In this document: positions 54,239 through 64,000 of the stretch, piece by piece | How the letters are laid out: the number at the start of each line of letters is the position of its first letter | Position numbering within the stretch: position 1 is the stretch's first letter | Assembly: GCF_037392515.1 (NCBI RefSeq) | Contig: NC_090280.1 | Location: 61,889,504 to 61,953,503, forward strand | Length of the DNA stretch: 64,000 bases | Source of the DNA: Haliotis asinina | Lineage: Eukaryota; Mollusca; Gastropoda; Lepetellida; Haliotidae | Reading direction: 5' to 3' | Notes under the pieces: model-generated | The model's input: the letters and a program-made list of their open reading frames with translations, nothing else | Databases searched by the model: none | Told to the model about the DNA's origin: nothing | Position numbers and translations under genes: made by a program

Positions 54239-54563
54239 TTAAAAAAACTCATTTGGATTTTGTAGTTAAAACAAATTACTGTAGACTTGGTTTCGTTGCA
54301 ATGTGGCTGAGATAATACCGATGTGACAAATACAAATGGGCCACGCAATTTCGACAGAATGGTATGCATCAACGAAGTCAGACAGTGCAATTACTCGATT
54401 TAAGTTGTAACCTCTTACGACGAACATGGGTTATGGAAGACCATTTCTAACCGGATCATGTGGAGTCCGTTCTAATCCTGTATAGGCAATGTGAATATTG
54501 CAGACCTGACCAGGTGAGTGATAAGGTAAATGGTCAGGTGAGCGATTATGTCAGTTGAATGGT

Positions 54564-54827
54564 GAGTGAGTAAGTTTAGGTTCACGTCGCACTCAGCAAT
54601 ATCCCGGGTATATCGCCGCGGTCTGTAAATAATCGTGTCTGGACCAGACAACCAAGTGATCAACAGTATGAGCATCGATCTACACAACTGGGAACCGATG
54701 ACACGTGTCAACGAAGTCAGCGAGCCTGACCACCTGATCCCGTTAGTCGCCTCTTACGACAAACATAGTCGCCTTTTATGGCAAGCATGGGTTGCTGAAG
54801 GCCTATTCTACCCAGGACTTTCATGGG
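54564..54827 (-). mobile_element. SINE (second family), nearly full length, with 13-bp target-site duplication
   Basis: TCAGTTGAATGGT (54551-54563) and TCAGATGAATGGT (54828-54840) flank it, differing at one base. It runs from (GAGT)n-like text to 'ggactttcatggg'. Confidence 0.85.
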
Positions 54828-55185
54828 TCAGATGAATGGTCCGGTGAATGATCATGTGAGTGATCAGGTAAGTGATCAGGTGAGCGAATGCGGGTCTGAA
54901 GTAAACTGGCACTCACAGCCGTAAACTTGACGAAAACAAAACCAGGATTCAGTCCGGAATTCGTTTCGTATTATCGAGTACTTTATGTGAGAGAAATTAA
55001 CCTACAGATCTGCATAGCAAACAGACAAATCTCTAGGAGGAGCTATTCATCTCATTCTTAAAATTCTGCTTTGAACATGTAAATTGAATATGTAAATATC
55101 CGCTACAAGAACAATGGAGCATATGTTATATTTGGGACTACACTTTCGCAGTAAGGTACAGATTTTAGAACGTTGTCAGGTTGAG

Positions 55186-55256
55186 TTCCATCTAGGATTC
55201 GAACCGACACCCTTAGAGTCAGGCACCTGTTCACCAGCACACAAACTACCGTGACA
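55186..55256 (-). mobile_element. tRNA-derived SINE head fragment
   Basis: Reverse B-box 'ctaggattcgaaccgacacc' followed by 'tcaccagcacacaaactaccg'. The tail is missing. Confidence 0.45.
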
Positions 55257-55704
55257 AAAGTCTTTTAAGCCCCTTTAAACCGGCAAAATTGAACACAGAC
55301 AAATCTGTGATATTCAAAACCTATGTTGAATAAACAATAAACAAGGTTACAATGAATGGCAGTTCAGATTGGCGGCAGTTCATAATGCCATGGACGGTGG
55401 GAGAGATTCAATACACGCCTGTGCCGTTGTTTGCATCACGGCGCTCTCATTGAATGTTTTCTTGGGCGATTTGCGGTCATGTTTTCGAGATTCTACGTGC
55501 GCTTCCGACACTTTAGTTAATGTAATTATTCATAAAGAGCTATGAGTCGCTAAACAATTTGTTTTTGTCTCACTAATCAACTTTAAACTCATTCTCTGTG
55601 TTTACGTTTCACTTCATTGGACACATTTTAGTTTCTTGGGTCCTTCATATTTAGTCAAAGCATCCATCATAAAGCCCACTTGGGGTATTGCAGCAAGATC
55701 AGAC

Positions 55705-55935
55705 CACAGGTAAACTAGCGCAAATGGGTTGCGCAGCATAGAGAAAATGACCAGTCTTCTCACATGCGAACGAAGCGATCAAACGTTGGCAACGTACTTC
55801 CCTCTCTTCGGTTCGAAAAATATTTTTTATGTCAAAATAAAATATCGCCACCATCAAAGGTATACACCCATAACTTCACTGGATTGTGCTCTCACATTTT
55901 AACCCCATATTGAACAATTACTCATGTGAAATGCT
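55705..55935 (+). repeat. Forward copy of the 34955-35450 repeat, partial
   Basis: 'ccacaggtaaactagcgcaaatgggttgcgcagca' (diverged), 'atgtcaaaataaaatatcgccaccatcaaaggtatacaccc' and 'attgaacaattactc.tgtgaaat' are in order. Confidence 0.7.
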
Positions 55936-58445
55936 GGGAATATAAAGCGAACAAATGGTATTAATGACATAAGAAAGTGCATGCAACAAATCATCATTAG
56001 TATTAATTATTTCACACGTTAAAATCGGTTGACCTTTTTCTAAAAAAGCAGTTTTGAATGATTCTGAAGTAATTGTCACTGTTGGGACTGAGTTGTCGTT
56101 CTTAGTTTAAAGTAGTTCTGATGTTCATACGCCTGTATGAAATCCTTCCTTGGGGGCAGGATTCGCTAGTCGGCTAGTCCCGGAATAACACGAGGTGGTC
56201 ACGAATGATTACAAACGGAAGTAAACCAAGCTGGCACCTGTCCCGCATATTCACTTGGTACCATACTTCTGACGTCTTGAATCCAAACCTACCAATCTAA
56301 ACCTCATTTGAACCTGTGTGCGTCATAGCTGTCTGATGGACGTGATTGTATCTACACTGCCTGGCAACAGAGGGAATGGTGGCTCAAAGCAAACAACTTT
56401 CATCAGTTCCCAGGTTATAGTACACATGTTACTGATAGTAAGTCAGCGCTATACCATGAATATACTTGTTATTGCCACGACAGATAAACAGCCTCTACTG
56501 AACCGTTGACTGTCCCAACTTAAGCCATAGGATACCCAGTCCAGGAAGTCCACATAGTCTGTACATCAAAAGCTGAACTCATAGCAAACCTTAAAACCTC
56601 GGTGGGAATAGGAATGGCACCAATCGCTCCCATATTGTTCGTTTAGACTGATGACGCCGGTAATGGGGACCGTTCATAACTTATGCTCTGGGTGGCTCAT
56701 CATAGATGAGGTATTGAATACTTCACACCACTGACACTCACTCATCATTGACACTACACAGCTTATTAATGTAACCACAGTATTCATGATTTCTGAAACA
56801 CAAGGGAGTACTTGTAGGGTTCAAGTGATTTATTTGGGTCAATGGTAGTTTAAATCTGCCCTAAAACATACATAATTCAATCATAAACATCATGGCAGTA
56901 CATAGACACAATATAACGATATTATTTGTAATGACACTAAGGTTACACGAAGTTTGAGAAATATTTTACAGCCGTTTTGGAATTTCTGCTTTTGGTCTTA
57001 ATCTAGCATGTTTTTTGTAGAAAAACATCCTACATTTTATGTGCATATTCAATAAAATAAATCCCATTTGTAATTATTAAAATCTTATAATTAGAGAAAT
57101 ATATGTGAACATGAGGCAATAATTACATCAGAATACGTCTTTAACAAGTAGGTTTTCCTTTTTCTTTTAGTTTTATCAAGGAGGTTTAATTCTTTAAAAT
57201 ACGTAAGCAAAACCAAAAACAGCAATCCATTGTATCAATACTTTGATATTAAGTACCATTGAAATCAAACAGGAATAGAGTTATCGTTCCTGTATGAAGT
57301 AATTCTGAAGGTTACACCACACCAAATGTTTTCCCATAGACATCTATCTAGGTTATCAACATCTATTCCATGTACATAATGGTACACTCTGGCCTTTAAA
57401 CTACTAAACTACAATAAAACACAAATTCTGTCCAACTTGCCCGGCGAATTTTCAGAGCACAGGAAACGGAACACATCAAACCTCATTTCCGCACCAAATG
57501 TCACCTACTTGAAAATATCTGTGCACACGTAAACATAAGTCACGATGATAAAAATAACAGCACTAAATATCTAAAGTTGTGGTCAGTTTTAATTAATGGA
57601 TTTATTTGCTTTTAGAACACATAAACATCCGACACTATTTCATCCAATCACATCTGTCACAGCCTCTGTCCGGTTTTAGTTGTTTCATACGGTCCTCGCT
57701 CGGGGAGCATGTGATTCTGATATACTGTAGTGGAACCTGATATTTCTACGCCAAAATGAAATCCTTCGAGAGGATTTCACGAGTCACTATTCGGAATAGC
57801 ACGAGTGGTCCTCAATAAGAAGCAAGAGTTAGCTCCCCTGATATAGCAAAGAAAAGGCATAATAATGCATATGATCCCATAGAAAGGCGACATTCACGTA
57901 ATACAACCATTCGGCGGTTTAGCGTCAGTCATGGGGTAAGACAAATACAAAATTGTCTTTTGAATAACGAACGTTCGGAAGGAGAGAAACCTTTTGCCGT
58001 TACCATCACCGACAGTGCGTCACAACCTTACTATCATCTCGTTTCTGTACATGGGCTGAATGTATTTGGGCTTATGGGGAACATCACACAGGTATGACCT
58101 ACTTGTGCTGTGTCGTTCTGACTGGGTCGCCGCGTCCCACGTGCAGTCGACAAGGACGGGACTGTTTACAGTGGCCTCCAAACTGGGAATGTGTTTTCTT
58201 TAATACATTCGTAATCTGAATATCAGCCTCATATGGTGGGTAATATCACATAAGTCTGGAACAGGAATTTGGCAAGAACGTGACACTGGCATATAGTGAA
58301 CTCGACTTCTCTCAGTCTGTAGACGCAGACAGGGGTATGAACCCGCAGTGGAAAAAGATCCACGAGTTTACTTGTTCACATTACCATCACATAGTAAATT
58401 ATGATCAAGAGGCATTCGTAAGTCTTATTTAAAGATTAGATGCAA

Positions 58446-58474
58446 CCCCCCCCCAAAAAAAAAAAAAAAAAAAA
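58446..58474. repeat. Poly(C)-poly(A) run
   Basis: Nine C then twenty A. It could be the poly(A) end of a retroposed sequence, or simple-sequence slippage. Confidence 0.9.
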
Positions 58475-58996
58475 CATACTTGAAACTCAATTATCATTTA
58501 TTTATGACATGTGATATACATTTGTGCTTATAGGGAAAAAACAAACAAGCAAAATTATAAGCGTACACATACAATCGCAAATCAAAAGTGCAATATTTTG
58601 TACTTGGGCTTACCGCCCTCGAAACGAAGCACCCGGGATACCCAAACCAGTCAGAGCGGGAGGGCGGGCACTCAAGAGTAACAAAGACTTTCACTGGCTG
58701 GTCCATTTGCTGATACACTTAAGGCTCTTTGTTTATATCGGAAAGCCTAATAGGTGTCAAGTTCAAATTAAGTTTTGCCCATGACAGAGACTGCTTATCA
58801 CAATCAACATATTTTCTTGCTTTGTCTTGTTATGTAACGCGTAGTGTTTTTTTTTACTTTACACAAACATGATTAGTCTACTCTTGCTCTAGGCCTTATA
58901 ATCTGGGTATCGCGCTTCAAGCTTCAGCGAACCTATTCATTGTGTGCAGCGCAGCTCAGTCCTTAAAACCACATTTTTCTTTCCTAAGCTCCACAG

Positions 58997-61667
58997 CCAA
59001 AGTGATTCTTTACCAACTATTCCGAGGTCCCCGAGCGCCAAGTCCATCCCCGTTCGCCGTTAAACTGGAGACTTTCCTCAGAATGGCGAAAATAGAATAC
59101 ACAGTGAGTATTCATACTATAGCATTTGTAAACAATACTTTGAAATACATGTACACCCAAACCTGATGTGTGTAACCTGAACACTTAAATTAAAGTTATG
59201 ACTGACTAAACTTAAAGCTGAAATCATTCTGCTGACAAGGAACAGTGTCCGCTGTAGCAGTCCACTGGGGGACGAGGGGTGGTTTGGGGGCTTTCAGTAA
59301 CATTATTGATGCAATATATTAGCTGTACTGTTTTCTTAAAAAAACAAAACTGATTATCTGCGGTGAAAATATTATCTTCGCACAACCACTGAATGTCTCC
59401 CAGAATGTTCTATACCATGGTCAATGCTATTCCATTTTACATCTGACTATTCCAAACAACTGCTGCATTTGACAGTAATATATTCTGATAACTTCTGCGG
59501 TTAAAACATAACGTTATGAACTGAATCTAAACATATGCAATTTCATACATTTACAACAATGTTTATGAACAGACTACTGCCATTATCTACTACCTGCCCA
59601 GTGCGTGGTACTACCACAGGACTATTAAAGATTTGTGTAGGAATGAATAGTTTCTTTGGAACACCAGACAGCTTTGGTAGTTGGTTTGGATGAAGGATTA
59701 GGAACCTTGGTGAACACGCAACACAAAACCTGTCCGGTTTTCGGCAATGAAATAACGGTGTGAGACCTGACTTTCCAGCCCTACTAGACTGAAGGCATTA
59801 TGTGAGCAATATACTATTCAAACATCACTCATAAAAGGCACATTGCAGAACGACTTCAGCGTAACACAGTCGTCCAAAGGCAAAATCCCGTGGATGAAAT
59901 ACGACGGAGAGGCTGTAGAGGACTCTCAGTTCTGTGTGGAGTATCTGAACCGGAAGTTAAACATTAACCTAAACAGTCACCTGACTGAAGAACAGCGATC
60001 TATTTCGCATGCGTTCCGGAAGATGGCGGAAGAGAATCTATACTGGTAAGCTGTGTACGTTCATTCTATGATGTATATTCATAATGGGGCTTCTCTGATA
60101 ATGTACTGAATCTTTGTGGAGGGACCTTTTTGTATATCGTAATATATGAAAGGCAAAATAAGGCATCCGAAGGTACAAGAACATATATTGTAACAGAATG
60201 CCTAGAAAGAACGTGTTGGTTCCCCACAACATGTCGTGTTCTCCACTCTGGGAAAGCACCATTTGTAATAAATCGGTGGCAAAATAGTATTAACTCTGAC
60301 AATTATCCCAGGGACTCAAGGCAATTAGGTGACCCATCATTAGTTTTGTCAGGATCCGCTTCTCGAAGGTTCCCTCAGCAGTAGGGGTCGGACGTGAGGT
60401 AAAGCGCGCGATGGTGAAGTCTAGTGCTTAAAGCGTTTACTCGGCAATCAGAAGTGGTGGTTCGATTCCCAACAGAGGTACATTAAGTGAATACGCTTGT
60501 CTGGTATTTTGCACAGCTATAGTGGTGAATTCAATATTACTATCACTACCTCATGTTTGATGACAGATGTTATTTTCCAGGTGTATGGGGTTGGCTAGAA
60601 TGGAAAATATGGAATTTATGACAACTATGTCCGGAAATAGGTTCAACAAACTATTTATTTGGTATGGTATACGCGTGTATCGGAACCAGATGAAAGCTCA
60701 CGGAATCGGACGACACTCCCATGACGAAATCCTACATATTTTGGAGGGTGATTTGAGATCGTTGTCAGTCTACCTAGGTAAGGAATGCAATGCGACTCGT
60801 TGAGTCAACATAGATAAATTTGGGTTGGGTAGCATTTGCTTTCCGTTTACGTTTCCAAGCGCCTGAAAGAGGACTAGGTCACTCCTAGGAAAGGACTTCC
60901 GTTCGTAATCATGGCGACTCATGACAGGAGGGTCGAGCCCCGTGGAGCCATTTTAGTGCTAACTATTTTGAATCATTATTTTTTAGTGTAACTAAATAGA
61001 TATTCCGTGGATATTGATTGGTTGGTTGGTTGGTTGGTTGGTTGATTGATACGGCAAATGAATGTTCCTTTTTAATTTTCATTTTTCAGGAGATAAGAAG
61101 TTCTTTTTCGGCGATCAACCATGTGAGACAGATGCTGCTTTGTTCGGACAGTTGTCGCAGATTTACTGGCAGTGTCCAGGAAGCAAAGGGGAGCAACTCT
61201 TGAACGGTAGATCAAAGGAGTTATCTCACCTTTGAAATATTCTCTAAGGAATCCCTACGCTACGCTTTAAAATCCGTTCAAACAATATCATTCATTTTTA
61301 TATAAACGCATACATCATTCATGCGCTTGGTTGAACGGGTAAATGGTGTGGGATTTTCTTGAGCAGTTAACAAAACTAGTGATACTATGCTGAAGCCAGA
61401 AAGGGGCCAGAGGTATTATCCTGCCGTTCGGTTTAATTTCTGTGACAACTGTGAATAACAGGAGAACATGTATTTCATAAGAACATGCATTTTATGAAAG
61501 ATACTATAGTGACAGAAACAACGGTCTAAAGTACAATCCTCCCGTTTGGTTTTCTTTCAGAAAAGTTCACAAATCTGGTTGACTATTGCGAACGAATGAA
61601 GGCGACATTTTGGCCGGACTGGGAGGACTGCATCACGGCAGACGGAACTAAAACTGCAACAAAATAA
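58997..61667 (+). CDS. FAXC: FAXC (failed axon connections)/metaxin-like GST-fold protein, last five exons
   Basis: Exons are 58997-59103, 59849-60045, 60581-60777, 61090-61206 and 61561-61667, with matching phases (1,0,2,1,1). They encode 241 residues plus part of a codon from an upstream exon. KVILYQLFRGP and SPFAVKLETFLRMAKIEY, then QSSKGKIPWMKYDGE and EDSQFCVEYLNRKL, form the thioredoxin-like N-terminal GST half. HAFRKMAEENLYW, GIGRHSHDEI, DLRSLSVYLG and FGDQPCETDAALFGQLSQIY, then EKFTNLVDYCERMKATFWPD, form the helical C-terminal half typical of FAXC proteins. Drosophila fax is linked to axon development; the biochemical activity of the family is unclear. The start is missing: family members have more N-terminal sequence, so one or more 5' exons were not found. 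The donor after exon 4 (GTAGAT) is weak; read-through would add RSKELSHL and stop. AATAAA is at 61788. Confidence 0.85.
60408..60525 (+). mobile_element. tRNA-type SINE in a FAXC-like intron
   Basis: 'gatggtgaagtctagtgcttaaagcg' (A-box region) and 'gtggttcgattcccaacagaggtac' (B-box region) are clear. The tail is decayed. Confidence 0.6.
61017..61044. repeat. (TTGG)n microsatellite
   Basis: Five to six TTGG tetramers followed by TTGATTGAT, in the last part of the intron before FAXC-like exon 4. Confidence 0.9.
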
Positions 61668-61787
61668 GATGAGACCTTCTTAAATGGTCCTGATGAACGT
61701 CAATGGTTTAACCGGAAATTACTGATGGTCCAAGTTGCATGATGCTAACGTCGTGTGGCAATCCCCTAGAGAAAAGATGCCAGTCCG

Positions 61788-61793
61788 AATAAA
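61788..61793 (+). promoter_or_regulatory. Polyadenylation signal, FAXC-like gene
   Basis: AATAAA lies 120 bases after the stop codon at 61665-61667. Confidence 0.7.
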
Positions 61794-62082
61794 GAATGCA
61801 TGAAGATACGAAACTAAAACTGACTTACATTAATATATTGCCGATAAACCATCTAACAACGTCATTGTTTGTGCAAACGTGATTTTTTCCCCAATGAGAT
61901 TTCTTCATTGCAGTCTTTAAAATTTTGAAAGATTCAATTAAACCGATGTTTCTCTCATCGCCTATTAAAACACCAACGAGTTATTTGGTCTCTGCATAAT
62001 AGACACAAACATGATTTGTATTAAAGGGTAAGAAATGACGCTGGCAGTCATCATCTGATTCAACCTTCATCCTTACGTCGAC

Positions 62083-62160
62083 GTAGCTGAGTAGGTAAAG
62101 CGTTGTCTCACCATGGCGGAGGTCCAGGTTTGGTTCCCAGAATGGGTAAATGTGTCCAAT
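62083..62160 (+). mobile_element. tRNA-type SINE head
   Basis: 'gtagctgagtaggtaaagcgttg' and 'ggtccaggtttggttcccagaatggg' mark the A- and B-box regions. The tail is missing. Confidence 0.5.
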
Positions 62161-62499
62161 ATCAGGAAGGTGTATATAAATAATTGATATCGAATCAGTT
62201 ACCTTCACCTACATGTACCTTCAATCTAGTTAAAGGTCAGCGTGATATTTTGAAGTTTGAATTGTGTTTATCCATAACAAACTTGAACGTGACGTTGCGA
62301 GCATGGGAGACTTTTGCCTTTTGGAATATACATGTGTATTTCTATGCCAAACAGCGAATAAAGGACTTCATCACGATGTATATAATAGTGTAAACTAAGT
62401 GATCTTGAATGTTTTGTCAGCGCCATTGTGCAGTATGTTTTCGTCAGCTGCTGGTTCACGCCATGTGTATCTGACAACAGAAAAAAATTGTCAAACATC

Positions 62500-62835
62500 T
62501 TCTGTAGATTCACTACACTTCAATAGCATGCTTGTAACGTTCGGGCAACATTACCACATTTTAGTAACCTCACAAGGTTTCAGTAACATGCATGTCACAC
62601 CCAACAACCTCACTAGACTTCAGCAACGTGGATGTCACACCCACCAACCTCACTTGACATACCCAGAAATCAGTAACATTTATATCTCACTCTTAACCAC
62701 TCTAGATTTCAGCAACATGCATGGCATATCCCAACTAGCTCACTAGACTTCAGAAACATGCATGCTCAAGGGACTTCAGCAATATGCATGTCACCCATCA
62801 ACATATTGAGTCTTCAGTAACATCTGTATCTTACC
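62500..62835. repeat. Degenerate ~45-bp tandem repeat
   Basis: The recurring phrase is 'cactagacttcagcaacatgcatgtcacaccca.caacct', in about seven variable units. Confidence 0.75.
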
Positions 62836-62867
62836 TTGAAAGTCTTCATATGTTTCAATCGACTTCG

Positions 62868-62930
62868 TGGTGTAGTGGTTAGAGCGTTCGCCCACCTTTC
62901 GCGTCAAACCGAAAAGACGTTTAAATATGC
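62868..62930 (+). mobile_element. tRNA-type SINE head fragment
   Basis: 'gtggtgtagtggttagagcgttcgccc' (A-box region) is well kept. The sequence then diverges, so it is a fragment, not a tRNA gene. Confidence 0.45.
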
Positions 62931-63827
62931 TAGTTCCGGCCTCTGCCTTGCGTTCAATATTAATACCCTCTTTAAAAAAGATAGGGGAACCTGAACTTTG
63001 AAGCCTGGTAGAAAGAAAACTCGCTGAGGAACGTTACAATGACATTCATCTTGTGTATGAAGCATCATGTCAGGTTATCAGCACACTCAGACGCAATGAA
63101 TGGGAAGCACGTGCACAATGTGGGAGCCTCCTACACGTGCAAGGAGTGTCATTATGAATCGTGACGTTTTTCAGGCAGGTCGATAAATCACAGTAGACCA
63201 TTTATTCCGATAGTTTTCTTGCATCTGTGCATGGTTAGGGTTTTCAGGGTCAAATCACACACTACTGACTGAAATTTGTAAACCTGAAATTTTCATGTCA
63301 TATTCCAGTCACCTAACAAGGGTGATAACTGAACGAACAGCTTTGCTTTGAATGAAATCCACGTGGTGATGTATTCTGGAAATATCCATCATTATTGAAT
63401 CAAAATTGATTCAATCCCATATATCTCCCAGTTTCGACAATCGTACATTGAAAGTACAGTTCCCCTACCTTTTTGGAAGAGTATAGGTATAACAAGGACT
63501 GGTCGCACAGAGTAAGCATAAATTGTCTGAGTGGGGTATTCATGCTTAACTACGTCATGGTGTCTCACTGAGCTGGCACCATAAAACCAACTTAAGTCTG
63601 GGCTAGAACAAGCAGCCATACAAGCAAGGGCATACACGTCGACATTTGAGCGAAATATACCTAAGAACGACGTTATATTTCACCTCACCTCCACAGACTT
63701 CAGCCAGATGCATGTCATGTCACAGTAACCTCACGGGGTTTTTATGAAAATGTATGTCCCACCGACATAACCTCGATAAAAATATGTAACATTCAGATTA
63801 CACCCATTAGGGCCACTACCACATGTT

Positions 63828-64000
63828 GATGAGTGAGTGAGTTTACTTTTACGCCGCAATCAGCAATATTCCAGCTTTATGACCGGGGTCTGTAAATAAT
63901 CGAGTCAGGAGCAGACAATCCAGTGATCAACAACATGAGCATCGATGTGCGTAATTGGGAACCAATGACATGTGGCAACCAAATCAGCGAGTCTGATCAC
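63828..64000 (-). mobile_element. SINE (second family), cut by window end
   Basis: Starts with GAGTGAGTGAG, 'ttacttttacgccgcaatcagcaatattccagc', then 'aatcgagtcaggagcagacaatccagtgatcaac' and 'accaaatcagcgagtctgatcac' at the edge. Confidence 0.85.

Larger units (their letters stand above)
55257..58996. other. Gene-free interval upstream of the FAXC-like exons
   Basis: Holds decayed repeats: 55540-55700 and 56960-57310 (related to 36920-37790), 55705-55935 (forward copy of the 34955 repeat), 57305-57447 (copy of 4455-4640) and a poly(C)-poly(A) run at 58446-58474. Any 5' exon of the FAXC-like gene should be here or, if not, outside the window; I did not find one. Confidence 0.5.
61794..63827. 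other. Gene-free interval at the right end
   Basis: Contains two tRNA-type SINE heads (62083-62160 and 62868-62930), a diverged ~45-bp tandem repeat (62500-62835, with stray units near 63690-63770), and no recognised gene. A frame near 63005-63160 (LAEERYNDIHLVYEAS) is protein-like but too short to judge. Confidence 0.5.

Overview
This window is animal nuclear DNA, most likely from a marine gastropod and probably an abalone (Haliotis) or close relative. Genes are split by GT-AG introns, carry AATAAA signals, and sit in AT-rich, repeat-dense sequence. Much of the repeat content is short elements ending in (ACTC)n, a type I associate with abalone genomes. That assignment rests on recognition, not on a search. 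Nothing prokaryotic was seen.

Three protein-gene areas are supported. (1) A 319-codon ORF of unknown function at 589-1548. (2) A same-strand cluster of three dermatopontin-like genes (about 7.7-13.9, 27.7-34.2 and 49.0-52.7 kb), each reconstructed as five exons. Exon 1 is a mini-exon of 3-4 codons, and the second intron-exon junction falls inside the signal peptide. Internal exon lengths (132 and 124 nt) and phases are identical in all three. Copies 2 and 3 lie in a collinear duplicated block (about 22.2-34.95 kb against about 42.1-54.1 kb). Copy 3 also has a second candidate first exon. (3) A five-exon 3' portion of a FAXC/metaxin-like GST-fold gene at 58,997-61,667; its first exon or exons were not found.

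The rest is mobile or tandem DNA. Relics include a Polinton-type DNA polymerase B, a mariner-type and a Tc1-type transposase, a Jockey-like LINE containing a younger insertion with a target-site duplication, and a GIY-YIG tail of the kind carried by Penelope-like elements. Two SINE families and a third repeat family are scattered throughout and share one 3' tail. Several SINE copies have clear target-site duplications that define their ends. Tandem arrays include a 31-bp minisatellite (5.9-7.0 kb), a 44-48-bp satellite with a ~1-kb higher-order period (15.6-17.86 kb), intron-borne minisatellites in two dermatopontin genes, and several microsatellites. A short interstitial telomere-like tract lies at 31.95 kb.

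Dermatopontins are secreted extracellular-matrix proteins, found in molluscs in shell matrix and haemolymph. The cluster therefore looks like a locally expanded secreted-matrix family. The other two genes have no evident functional link to it. No new defence or enzymatic system is evident. The most interesting signals are the dermatopontin gene architecture with its duplicated promoter/first exon, the higher-order satellite, and the shared SINE tails.
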